From CAYWNA01 sp964459305 (GTDB lineage: Bacteria > Planctomycetota > Planctomycetia > Pirellulales > Pirellulaceae): a DNA stretch of 16,769 bases. The stretch lies in NCBI GenBank assembly GCA_964459305.1, contig CAYWNA010000283.1, positions 1 to 16,769 of the forward strand. Reading direction: 5' to 3'. The position numbers and the translations under genes are program-made. Shown here piece after piece: positions 1 through 7,389 of the stretch. The notes under the pieces were generated by a model. That model had not been told where the DNA came from and ran no database searches. It saw only the letters and a program-made list of their open reading frames with translations. Every line of letters starts with the position of its first letter. The first letter of the stretch is position 1.

Positions 1-1280
1 GTGTAGATGTGCCAGGAAAGAAAGTCCGTGCGGCATCCGGTGTCTCCTGTCGCGTCGTTGCGGCCCTCCCGGCAATGCGTCAGGAAGGCCCGCACCCAGT
101 CAAATCCCGCACCGCCCAGTCCGCCGATGCGGATCTTTGGGTCAGCCGAGACCGCGCCGGCCACCGCGTGATCGTAGATCTTGAAATACTCTCCCTGCGT
201 GCCACGGAAGTATCCCTTGGCGTCTGGCTCGTTCCAGACTTCGAAGTACCAGTTGTGGATGTCGTCGCCCCATGTGGCCTTGCAGTGCTTCACAATCTCG
301 TGGCAAAGTCGCTGCCATTTCCGATATCCTTCTTCGCCCTTCGGCGGGAACGGGTTCTCCCAGCCCTTGCCGTCGTCCGCCGTCGCCATCTCCGGTGGCG
401 TTCCCTCTAACACGATCACGGGATGCATGCCGTTTTCGACGACCGTGTTGATTCGCTTGTCGAAGGTCTCCCAGCGGTAGATCGGATTGCCGCCGCCATC
501 CTCCGTGTAGATGCGAGGATTGTGGACACAGTTGTGCATGCGGACGTATCGGAACCCGAATCGCCGGGCACGCCGCATAGCGTTGACCTGGGTCGTCGAA
601 GTGACGCGATCCATGTGGCCCACGTCGCTTCCGATCCAGAGGTGCCGGAAAGGGCCGCGCTGTTCACCGAAGTCGACGGTCACAGTGGCTTTGGCCAGAT
701 CCAGTTTTCTGGGAGGAAATGTCTTCGTGTCGTCGAGAAACTCCAACGAGATATCGTCGAACCATACGGTGCCGCGAGCTTTCTCGCCCCAGATGTGGCA
801 GTGCACGGCGACGCGAGCGACATCACGAGAGAGCAAGACCGTTCGTTCGTGGTGCGTCCAGTCGTGTGTTCCCTCCACCAGAGCGATATCGACGTGCCCG
901 GCGGAGTCTCCGTTCTCGTCGTAGGCGATCAGTTGCAGAGCCGCCTTGTTCCAGGAACGTTCTCCGCGGACGACCTCTTCAGTTTTCATCCATCCGGCGA
1001 CCCGAACCCGTCCGCCACGATAACGCACAAGTTGCGATCTAACCCCCCCATGGGATGAAACACGAAGCGATCTCTTGCCGGAGTGTTTCACAGCATCATC
1101 GAGGTCAACTCCGTGCCCTCGTGAAAGTCGTTCCCATCCGGACGGCGTTTCCGACGGACCAACTTCAAATCCCCCATTGGCAATCAAGTCCTCGCTCCCT
1201 TCCGCCACGAGAACGATTCCGCCAACGATCCAAATCCCTGTCATAGCGGCAAAACACGTCGATTTCACAAGCCGTTTCAT
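1..1280 (-). CDS. CBM + GH39-like glycoside hydrolase, 3' end cut by window edge
   Basis: An exported glycosidase, probably cleaving beta-linked sugars such as xylosides; the substrate is inferred only from the fold. The minus frame is open from ATG at 1280-1278 to the window edge (426 codons visible). An SD (GGAGAG) lies 7 nt upstream. Residues 1-28 form a signal peptide. Residues about 31-185 resemble a CBM4/9-type beta-sandwich, starting with NGGFEVG, containing HSGKRSLRV and ending with VWFDDISLE. From about residue 200 a TIM-barrel of GH39/GH5 type begins. The motif FEVWNEPD places the likely acid/base at E351 (codon at 230-228). RYVRMHN (244-250) suits the strand beta-2 region. The C-terminal nucleophile is outside the window. 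It follows the sulfatase with a 91-nt gap on the same strand, so it is probably the third gene of that operon. The GH39 assignment could shift to a neighbouring clan-A family once the rest is seen. Confidence 0.87.
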   Translation of the reverse strand, partial: MKRLVKSTCFAAMTGIWIVGGIVLVAEGSEDLIANGGFEVGPSETPSGWERLSRGHGVDLDDAVKHSGKRSLRVSSHGGVRSQLVRYRGGRVRVAGWMKTEEVVRGERSWNKAALQLIAYDENGDSAGHVDIALVEGTHDWTHHERTVLLSRDVARVAVHCHIWGEKARGTVWFDDISLEFLDDTKTFPPRKLDLAKATVTVDFGEQRGPFRHLWIGSDVGHMDRVTSTTQVNAMRRARRFGFRYVRMHNCVHNPRIYTEDGGGNPIYRWETFDKRINTVVENGMHPVIVLEGTPPEMATADDGKGWENPFPPKGEEGYRKWQRLCHEIVKHCKATWGDDIHNWYFEVWNEPDAKGYFRGTQGEYFKIYDHAVAGAVSADPKIRIGGLGGAGFDWVRAFLTHCREGRNDATGDTGCRTDFLSWHIY

Positions 1281-1371
1281 CCGAGGTCTCTCCTGCACCA
1301 TGATTGTCGACACCCTCACTCACACCCAACGTGAACCACTCGGATACCTTCTCCTCGCCCATTCCGTGTAT

Positions 1372-3036
1372 CTACTGTTTCGCTTTCGGAACGCTTCGAG
1401 AGGATTTGGCCCGTTTGCGATTCAACCAGTACGCGGGCCACTTGATCCGCGCGCCTTCATAGTAGTGGGTCCACTCCCACGGAGGCCAAACGGGGCTCTC
1501 CGCCCGGATCTCGTAATACAGCTTCCGCAGCCGGGCCGACATGTCGGCCAGCCGTTCCGGATCGCGCTCGGCCAGGTCGGTCGCCTCGCCGACATCCCGG
1601 CGGAGGTTGTACAACTCGAAGGTGGTCAGCTCAGCCGTCTTGAACCACTTCACGTCTTCGGCCGTCTGACGGACGCCCGGCCTGAGGACCGGGACTTTGC
1701 CGTCGAGGTGGGCCAGGATCTTCCAGTCGCCTACGCGCATGGCGACTTTTGGCTTGCTGTGGGCCCGGTTGTACTGCCAGTAAAGAGGTGTCTTGCGCTC
1801 GATCGGCTTACCGTCGAAGATCGGCAGCAGGCTGGCCCCGTCGATCACCCGATCCGCCGGCACTGCAATGCCCGCGATCTCACAGAGCGTCGGCAACAGG
1901 TCCACGCCGCAGACCGGCTCGGCGGAAACCGTTCCAGGGCGCGTGTGGCCCGGCCAGCGGAGGATACCCGGCACGCGGATTCCTCCCTCGTACATCGAGC
2001 CCTTCTTATCGCGCAGAGGACCGGCCGATCCGTGCGGGTGCATCGGCGTGATCGCCGGGCCGTTGTCGCTGGTGAAGAAGACCAGCGTGTCGCCGCGCAG
2101 CCCCAACTCGTCCACACACCGCAGCATCCGCCCCACCGCGTCGTCCATCTGGGTAACGTTGCCGTGGTGGGCCGCTCGGCTGGGATCGTTTGGCGAAGGA
2201 TACAGTTTGGAAAACTGCGGATCGGTGGCGATCGGTTCGTGTGGCTCGTGGAGACAGACGTACAGGAAGAAAGGTTTGCGGCCCACCTCCTGCTTGGCGC
2301 AATGACCGCACAGCCAGCGGATCGCTTCGCCGGAAACCAATTGGCCGGAATACCCTTCGAGCTGACCGACGGGCTGGCCGTTACGAACGAAATTGTCCGG
2401 GTTGTGGTGGTTGGGCAGCGCATTGTTCTGGGTGGAAAACCAGTGGTCGAAGCCGTGATCCGACGGCTGCGGTTGGCCGGACATGTTATCAATTCCGGTG
2501 CATCTAACGTTAGCCGATTCGGACGTGAGTGCCCGTGGGTCCGGGCTTCCGTTGGTCGCCCTGGGTGCATTGGCCATGCGGGCCCCAACAAACCGACCAT
2601 TCATATGCCACTTGCCGACATGGCACGCGGCGTAACCCGCCCGGCGCAGCAGTGTCGCCACGGTGATCTCCTCCCAGCGGACGTGCATCGGCGAGAGCAT
2701 CGGTATCGCGTGTTGAACCCCCACACGCCACGGCGTGCGACCTGTCATCAGGCCGGTCCGGGCCGGCGAGCAAACGGCCGCCGCGGCATAACAGTCGGTC
2801 AGACGCAGACCCTCGGCAGCCAGCCGGTCGAGGTTCGGCGTCTTGATCACCGGGTTGCCGTAGCAGGCCAAATCTCCATAGCCGAGATCGTCGACCAAGA
2901 TCACGAGGAAGTTGGGCCGCTCGGCAACCGGCGACCCGGCATCGCGCGGAGTCGCGTCCGAGACGCCCGTCAACGCGATCACCCAGACTAACACGCAAAC
3001 AAAGCGGGAAGGACGCGACGATGGCATAGCGATCAT
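1372..3036 (-). CDS. Exported sulfatase (S1 family, arylsulfatase A-like)
   Basis: Hydrolyses sulfate esters, most likely on a sulfated glycan outside the cytoplasm. The protein is 554 aa with an N-terminal signal peptide (hydrophobic FVCVLVWVIALTGV, about residues 12-25). The fold starts at PNFLVILVDDLGYGD (41-55), where D49/D50 are metal ligands. The sulfatase signature CSPAR (89-93) gives C89 as the residue converted to formylglycine. GKWH (141-144) and SDNG (323-326, D324/N325) supply further active-site and metal ligands, and MYEGGIRVP (348-356) is typical of S1. The start at 3036 is preceded by AGGAG with 6-nt spacing. It overlaps the stop of the upstream FGE-fold gene by ATGA, indicating translational coupling. 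The next ATG (codon 4) is possible but has a worse spacing. The sulfatase subfamily cannot be told by eye. Confidence 0.96.
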   Translation of the reverse strand: MIAMPSSRPSRFVCVLVWVIALTGVSDATPRDAGSPVAERPNFLVILVDDLGYGDLACYGNPVIKTPNLDRLAAEGLRLTDCYAAAAVCSPARTGLMTGRTPWRVGVQHAIPMLSPMHVRWEEITVATLLRRAGYAACHVGKWHMNGRFVGARMANAPRATNGSPDPRALTSESANVRCTGIDNMSGQPQPSDHGFDHWFSTQNNALPNHHNPDNFVRNGQPVGQLEGYSGQLVSGEAIRWLCGHCAKQEVGRKPFFLYVCLHEPHEPIATDPQFSKLYPSPNDPSRAAHHGNVTQMDDAVGRMLRCVDELGLRGDTLVFFTSDNGPAITPMHPHGSAGPLRDKKGSMYEGGIRVPGILRWPGHTRPGTVSAEPVCGVDLLPTLCEIAGIAVPADRVIDGASLLPIFDGKPIERKTPLYWQYNRAHSKPKVAMRVGDWKILAHLDGKVPVLRPGVRQTAEDVKWFKTAELTTFELYNLRRDVGEATDLAERDPERLADMSARLRKLYYEIRAESPVWPPWEWTHYYEGARIKWPAYWLNRKRAKSSRSVPKAKQ

Positions 3037-4157
3037 GGCTTGCTCCTGGTGTTCGGCGGTTCTACGGCCATGCGACGCCCCAGGCAGATGCGGAATCCGT
3101 CGCGGGAGTCGGAGTAGCTGGCACTGCGGAGTCCGAGGCGAACGGCACAGCGTGCGTTGCCCGGCACATCAAAGTAATTGCCGCCCCGGCAGACCGGCCG
3201 CGGGTTCTCCGCGACGAAATAGGCTTCTTCGTGCGCGCCTTGTGGGTCAAAGTGGTCCAACACAATCTCCCACACTCCGCCACACATGTCGGCCAGACCA
3301 AAACCGTTTCGGCCTCTCTCACCGTAATGATCCACCGGCGAAACAAATGCAAACCCGTCACTCCACGGCGCGTTCGCAAGTGGCCAGATCTTCTTTCGTC
3401 CGGGCAGAAAATCGACGGCCGAGATGTTCAGCCGCCCTTCGCCGTCCTCGATCTCGTTTCCCCACCAGAAGAACGTGTTCTGGCGACCACCCCGGCACGC
3501 ATACGCCCACTCTGCTTCCGTGGGCAGCCGGAATTCCAGGCCCTCAGGCAGCCGGCTCGCGTCGCGCTCCTGCTCCGTCAACCACGCGCAGAATGCCCGT
3601 CCGTCATTCCAACTCACGCACACAACCGGATAGACATCGCGCTGCGGAAAGTCCCAATTCGGGTCGCGCCAGCTTTTGCCCGGCATCGGTTTCCAGGGAT
3701 GCACCACCTTCGTCGTCAGGTGATATCCGTCCCATGTTGGATCAAAACACTGCGTCTGTCCGCCGGGCTTTTCGGCGTCGCTAACATAACCGCTCTCCTC
3801 AACGAAACGCCGGAACTGGCCCACGCTGACCTCCGTGCGTCCCATCCAAAAGCCGTGCTTGACTCCAGCGGTTCGCGGATCACCTTCCGGCTTCTCGCGC
3901 GATGTCCCCGGTGTGGCGCCCCCTTCGATTCCGGTGGCCCAAGCACGTTCTTCGACGGAACTGCCCATGGTGAATTCTCCGGGCGGGATGTAGACGAGTT
4001 CCAGGGTCACATTACTACCCAAATCGATCTGCTTCGATGCACCTTTCGCCGGCTCATCCGATCGGGCGACCGGCTCAGCTCCAAACAGCAGGCTCGCGGC
4101 CAGCACCCAGCCGGCAGCGAGACAGCAAACGGTGGTCTTCGTCATTGTGTTGTTCAT
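3033..4157 (-). CDS. FGE/SUMF1-fold exported protein, probably not a true formylglycine-generating enzyme
   Basis: 374 aa from the chosen start, with a signal peptide (MTKTTVCCLAAGWVLAASLL, residues 5-24). The rest is an FGE-sulfatase domain: VYIPPGEFTMGSS (55-67), WMGRTEVSVGQFRRFV (104-119), PVVCVSWNDGRAFCAWL (177-193), FRLPTEAEWAYACRGG (209-224), NGFGLADMCGGVWE (284-297), CRGGNYFD (323-330) and RDGFRI (352-357). In human FGE the segment after GGSY carries the catalytic pair C336/C341; here it reads GGNYFDVPGNARC, with D330 at the first position and no Cys at the second. This suggests a binding or other role rather than sulfatase activation. The start at 4157 has AAGGA with 9-nt spacing. In-frame ATGs at 4175 and 4187 are alternatives. 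The frame stays open upstream to 4898, but that extension is antisense to another gene and has no family match. The stop overlaps the sulfatase start by ATGA. Confidence 0.9.
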   Translation of the reverse strand: MNNTMTKTTVCCLAAGWVLAASLLFGAEPVARSDEPAKGASKQIDLGSNVTLELVYIPPGEFTMGSSVEERAWATGIEGGATPGTSREKPEGDPRTAGVKHGFWMGRTEVSVGQFRRFVEESGYVSDAEKPGGQTQCFDPTWDGYHLTTKVVHPWKPMPGKSWRDPNWDFPQRDVYPVVCVSWNDGRAFCAWLTEQERDASRLPEGLEFRLPTEAEWAYACRGGRQNTFFWWGNEIEDGEGRLNISAVDFLPGRKKIWPLANAPWSDGFAFVSPVDHYGERGRNGFGLADMCGGVWEIVLDHFDPQGAHEEAYFVAENPRPVCRGGNYFDVPGNARCAVRLGLRSASYSDSRDGFRICLGRRMAVEPPNTRSKP

Positions 4158-4382
4158 GATGCTCGGTCCTTTCATGTTGTCCTTCATCTGGCGTCCTGAA
4201 ATGGAGGTTGGAGCCCGACGTGTGCGGGTAAGCCCCCTACATAACATACAAAATTCTGTGGCCGAGTGCTTACTTCTACCCAGGCGACGCCGGAGTTGAT
4301 TTGCGCCCCGACAGCCATCAGAATAGCCGATGGTTTCGTGGAACGAAGTAGTCCTTGTCGTACGCCTGGGAGGAATGTGCTC
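4158..4382. promoter_or_regulatory. Divergent intergenic region, likely promoters for both blocks
   Basis: This 225-bp gap separates the minus-strand FGE/sulfatase/GH block from the plus-strand block, so outward promoters for both must lie here or nearby. The only clearly AT-richer stretch is around 4238-4258 (cataacatacaaaattctg). I could not identify a convincing -35/-10 pair or an operator palindrome. The plus-side gene has a good SD, GGGAGG at 4368-4373, 9 nt before ATG 4383. Confidence 0.4.
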
Positions 4383-4967
4383 ATGACTTATCGACTGAGA
4401 ATCGTCATAGCGTCGCTGGTCCTTGCGGCCATGGGGCTTTCGCTTGGCGTTGCCGAGGCGCAAGTGGCAAAGCCGGGGGCCGAGAAGATCTTTCGCGCAG
4501 GTGCCTTTGCCATCGACGTGACGCCGACCAAGTTCCCCGTCATTGTCAACGGGAACTCGTTGAATCCGGACGCCAGCACAGTGGTCGATCCGTTGCACGC
4601 CCGATGCCTGGTTTTGGACGACGGCACGACCAAGATCGCCATGGTTGTGGTCGACATCTTGCTGATTCCCCGTCCGCTCATGGACCAGGCCAAGCAGATG
4701 GCTCACGAGAAGACGGGGATTCCCGTCGACCGGATGTTGATCTCGACGACGCACACGCACACGGCCCCCTGCGTTTACGGCGTGCTGAGGATCGATTGCG
4801 ACGGTCGCCTTTGCGTGCCTGTTCGGGTTCGACGAAATGCAAGCCGTCAGAGAGTCGCACGGCCACCAGCCTTGAGTGAAAGTCCTCGTAGTCCCCACGG
4901 AGCCTCATGGCTTTGTACGCCCATTCGTCTGTACGATCGATGCCTCACATCCGGCTGGGACAGTTGA
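4383..4967 (+). pseudogene. Truncated neutral/alkaline ceramidase-like gene, N-terminal third only
   Basis: The frame starts at ATG 4383 (SD GGGAGG, 9-nt spacing) and encodes 194 aa with a signal peptide (LRIVIASLVLAAMGLSLGVAEA). The first about 140 residues match the start of the ceramidase-like family: FAIDVTPTKFPVIVNG (42-57), DPLHARCLVLDDG (69-81) and the metal-binding motif STTHTHTAP (121-129), like NATHTHQGP in the intact family member at 10847-12223. Just after RIDCD (about base 4803) family resemblance ends, and the frame continues with arginine/proline-rich residues of no known family until TGA at 4967. An intact member would run to about 450 aa, so roughly two thirds are missing, including the active-site centre. 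I read it as a decayed gene whose 3' part was deleted or replaced; a recent small insertion is also possible. Confidence 0.8.
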
Positions 4968-5161
4968 CTCGCATCCTCAGCCAATCTACACTCGCTTTCG
5001 CCTGTTCATCCAGGCAAGCCCACGCCACCTTCGCCCTCGCCGCTCTTGTTCTCGCTGGCATGGCCTCGTGTGGTCTACAGCCTGGACCGGACTCAGCGCT
5101 GGACCAGCCGGGAGGTTTCGAAAAGTTTGCAGTTCTGTTCCTGCTTTTGGGAGATTTCGTA
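4799..5161. other. Gene debris between truncated ceramidase-like gene and SASA esterase
   Basis: About 360 bp with no complete recognisable gene. On the plus strand, one frame from 4907 is open and continuous with the downstream esterase, but it encodes no known domain before about 5170. On the minus strand a frame reads from about 5110 to 4678 with one in-frame TGA at 4947-4945. Its two halves contain protein-like stretches such as KVAWACLDEQAKASVDWL and DEWAYKAMRLRGDYEDFHSRL. They match no family I recognise. The region may be the remnant of an inserted repeat or of a small broken gene. The junction with ceramidase-like sequence is near 4800. Confidence 0.45.
5149..5153 (+). promoter_or_regulatory. 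Shine-Dalgarno GGGAG deciding a GTG start
   Basis: GGGAG lies 8 nt before an in-frame GTG at 5162-5164. The protein starting there has a compact signal peptide (RYVMFSGVCHLVCFSTLSA, then TVEA) directly before the esterase domain. The in-frame ATG at 5177 has no SD at a suitable distance, and the far-upstream ATG at 4907 would add a segment with no domain. Confidence 0.6.
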
Positions 5162-6145
5162 GTGATCCGGTATGTAATGTTCAGTGGCGTCTGTCATTTG
5201 GTCTGCTTCAGCACGTTATCCGCGACCGTGGAGGCTAAGGATTACCTGCTCTTCTATCTAGGTGGTCAGTCGAACATGGACGGTTATGGGTACGTTAAGG
5301 AACTACCCGACGACCTCGGAGGCCCGGTCCACGGCGTGATGATCTTCCACGGCAACACCGGAACCGACGGCAAGCCGGTTGATGGCCGCGGTGTTTGGTC
5401 GCAGCTAGCACCTGGCCACGGCGTCGGCTTCCAGTCGGACGGCAAGAAGAATGTGGAGTCCGACCGCTTTGGGGCCGAGCTGACCTTCGGATGGCGAATG
5501 CGTGAGCTATACCCCGATGCCAACATCGCGCTGATCAAGTACTCAAAGGGCGGGACGTCGATTGACCAGCGTGCCGCCGGGAACCTGGGCTGCTGGGACC
5601 CGGACTACAACGGCGGCAGCGGATTAGGCAAGGGAGTCAATCAGTACGACCACTTTCTAGCCACGATTCGCAACGCCACCGCGATCGACGACATCGACGG
5701 CGACGGCGAGAGTGATACGCTGCTGCCAACCGGCATCGCCTGGATGCAGGGTGAAAGCGACGCCATTCACGGCCCGGACGTCGCCGAGAGCTATCAGGGC
5801 AACCTGAAGCGTCTCATGGATCTCGTTCGAGCGGCGCTTCGTCACGATGATTTGCCTGTGGTCATTGGCCGTATCACAGATTCAGGCCGGATCACCGGCA
5901 AGTGGATGATGGAGCAAGGGGAGACCATCCGCGCCGCGCAGGCGGCCTTCGTGAAGACGGATAGCCGTGCCATCCTGGTGACGTCGACCGATGGCTACAA
6001 GTTCTGCGACGTCTGGCACTACGACAGCCCGGCGTATATCGATCTGGGGCGGCAGTTCGCCGACGCGCTGGCGGAACTGCAGAAGCCATCGCACGTCGCG
6101 CAGCCATGTCCGCCGAGCACAACGCCCCATCCATCCTCAAAGTAA
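5162..6145 (+). CDS. SASA-domain carbohydrate O-acetylesterase (sialate esterase/CE6-like)
   Basis: An exported SGNH-type esterase that probably removes acetyl groups from a polysaccharide. With the GTG start it is 327 aa: signal peptide residues 1-25, then LLFYLGGQSNMDGYG with nucleophile S37 in the GQSNM block, then GIAWMQGESDA, the family's conserved W-x-Q-G-E-S-D block. Near the end CDVWHYDSPAYIDLGRQFADAL supplies the D-x-x-H acid/base and the usual LG-x-x-(F/Y)A tail. An unusual insert before the QGES block contains DIDGDGESD (177-185), an EF-hand-like calcium loop. Its TAA is 11 nt before the next gene's ATG, so the two esterases are probably co-transcribed. An ATG at 5177 is the alternative start. 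SASA, CE6 and related families cannot be separated by eye. Confidence 0.9.
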   Translation: MIRYVMFSGVCHLVCFSTLSATVEAKDYLLFYLGGQSNMDGYGYVKELPDDLGGPVHGVMIFHGNTGTDGKPVDGRGVWSQLAPGHGVGFQSDGKKNVESDRFGAELTFGWRMRELYPDANIALIKYSKGGTSIDQRAAGNLGCWDPDYNGGSGLGKGVNQYDHFLATIRNATAIDDIDGDGESDTLLPTGIAWMQGESDAIHGPDVAESYQGNLKRLMDLVRAALRHDDLPVVIGRITDSGRITGKWMMEQGETIRAAQAAFVKTDSRAILVTSTDGYKFCDVWHYDSPAYIDLGRQFADALAELQKPSHVAQPCPPSTTPHPSSK

Positions 6146-6156
6146 AGGAGAAGGCT

Positions 6157-7320
6157 ATGAGTGGGCATGCGATGAAGAGGAGTTTGTTAGGCCGGGCAAT
6201 ATTGATGGCGGTTCTATGGTGGTGGGCGACCGGGTCTTGTGGAATAGCTGGTGAACAGAAGGTGGAAGGTGACGTTCCCGAGGCGGCACCTGCAGCCAAG
6301 GGACGCGTAGCCATAGTGGAGGTTCACGGGAAGGCCCTGGAAAAGAATCTGCTGCGTTTGTCACCGGAACGGCAGGTCTTCGTGTACCTTCCGCCCAGCT
6401 ATGACACTTCGACCGAGAAGCGTTATCCGGTCGTCTATTTCCTGCACGGAAACCACAAGTGCCACGGGCTGCCCTATGGACTCAAGCAGGCCGCCGACAG
6501 CGCGATCAGCCGGGGCCTGGCGAAAGAGATGATCATTCTAACACCCGCTGCGCACACCGTCAGCAGCAAGAATAGCGGCAGCCACTACGTGAACTCGCAG
6601 GTGACGGGCAACTGGGAGGACTTCATCACCGAGGATCTTATCGCCCACATCGACGGCGCGTTTCGCACCCTTCCGCACCGCAATAGCCGTGGTATCGCCG
6701 GTTATTCGATGGGGGGACGAGGATCCCTGTCCCTGGCGATGAAATTCCCGGATTTATACGCGGCCGTGTTTGGAATGAGCAGCGGGATTATGTGGCTTGA
6801 GCATTCCAAAGGAAGATATGGCATCAATGCCGCCAACGAAGGATGGACACCATTGCTGGAATGGGCATCTGGATCCGAAAGTGGAAAAGGTCGCGTCCCT
6901 CCCGGGGAGTGTTCCCGGCTGTTGTGTTTCGCTAGAGCCTATTCCCCGAATCCGGATCGCCCGCCGCTGCTTGTCGACCTGCCGTACGAGCTCCGGGAAG
7001 GGGAGCTGAAACGCGTCGACGCGGTGTGGAAGAGGTGGCTTTCGTTCGATCCTGTCGTCCTCGCGAGATCGCACCGGGAGAATCTCCGGCGATTACGGGC
7101 GATACGATTTGACTGCGGAAATGAAGACTCCTGCTTCGCGGGGAACATGGCCCTGTCTCGAGTCTTGACCGAGATGGAGATTCCCCACGCCTTTGACGAA
7201 TTTGACGGGGGCCATATGACAGAAGCTCAACGGCGTATCGAGACCAAGGTCCTTCCCTTCTTCAGCAAGTTCCTGGACTTCGCGCCGCCGAAAGCATCCA
7301 GCAGAAAAGACGGGCCGTGA
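6157..7320 (+). CDS. Exported CE1/esterase-D-like alpha/beta-hydrolase
   Basis: Probably hydrolyses acyl or feruloyl-type esters on a carbohydrate, as CE1 enzymes do; the acyl group is unknown. 387 aa. The start ATG 6157 has a strong SD, AAAGGAG (6144-6150), with 6-nt spacing; an internal ATG at 6172 is a weaker alternative. The signal peptide (LLGRAILMAVLWWWATGSC) is followed by a linker to about residue 60. The hydrolase domain shows QVFVYLPPSYDTSTEKRYPV (73-92), the oxyanion strand YFLHGN (94-99), nucleophile elbow GYSMGG with S184, D319 or D324 in DCGNED as the acid, and H353 in DGGHM. All three catalytic positions are present. It lies 11 nt after the SASA esterase, suggesting paired deacylation of one substrate. 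Confidence 0.92.
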   Translation: MSGHAMKRSLLGRAILMAVLWWWATGSCGIAGEQKVEGDVPEAAPAAKGRVAIVEVHGKALEKNLLRLSPERQVFVYLPPSYDTSTEKRYPVVYFLHGNHKCHGLPYGLKQAADSAISRGLAKEMIILTPAAHTVSSKNSGSHYVNSQVTGNWEDFITEDLIAHIDGAFRTLPHRNSRGIAGYSMGGRGSLSLAMKFPDLYAAVFGMSSGIMWLEHSKGRYGINAANEGWTPLLEWASGSESGKGRVPPGECSRLLCFARAYSPNPDRPPLLVDLPYELREGELKRVDAVWKRWLSFDPVVLARSHRENLRRLRAIRFDCGNEDSCFAGNMALSRVLTEMEIPHAFDEFDGGHMTEAQRRIETKVLPFFSKFLDFAPPKASSRKDGP

Positions 7321-7352
7321 TTGGGATTGGATCGAATCATCCTGATTTGGGA

Positions 7353-7377
7353 GCCCGCCGACGCGCCGTCGGCGGGC
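7353..7377 (+). repeat. Perfect 11-bp stem-loop just upstream of an SD
   Basis: GCCCGCCGACG (7353-7363), loop CGC (7364-7366), then the exact reverse complement CGTCGGCGGGC (7367-7377). GGGAG at 7378-7382 follows directly and serves as the SD for ATG 7390. No T-tract follows, so it is not a typical intrinsic terminator. A GG-A-G at 7350-7353 overlaps the first stem base, which makes it resemble a GGAG-headed REP palindrome. It could be a repeat element, an RNA-processing or stability element, or a weak attenuator. Confidence 0.75.
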
Positions 7378-7389
7378 GGGAGTTGAGCA

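Noticed and set aside
423..1058. Plus-strand open frame (211 codons)
   Set aside because: It lies opposite the CBM/GH39-like gene, whose minus frame is open throughout and carries a signal peptide and WNEPD.
1075..2991. Long plus-strand open frame (638 codons)
   Set aside because: It lies opposite the sulfatase, which has full motif support; its translation is Arg/Pro/His-rich with no domain. It is an antisense shadow of high-GC coding DNA.
4815..4840. GGTTCGAC resembling a tRNA T-loop
   Set aside because: The flanking bases do not pair into a T-stem, and no acceptor or anticodon arm could be found.
4158..4898. N-terminal extension of the FGE-fold gene up to an ATG at 4898
   Set aside because: The extension is antisense to the truncated ceramidase-like gene, has no family similarity, and would bury the signal peptide in mid-protein.
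4907..5161. N-terminal extension of the SASA esterase to ATG 4907
   Set aside because: It adds about 85 residues without domain similarity, over a debris region. The GTG at 5162 has an SD and places the signal peptide correctly.
7353..7382. Intrinsic terminator between the CE1-like esterase and the fusion gene
   Set aside because: The stem is strong, but no T-run follows on either strand and the SD of the next gene begins at once, so I list it as a stem-loop or repeat instead.
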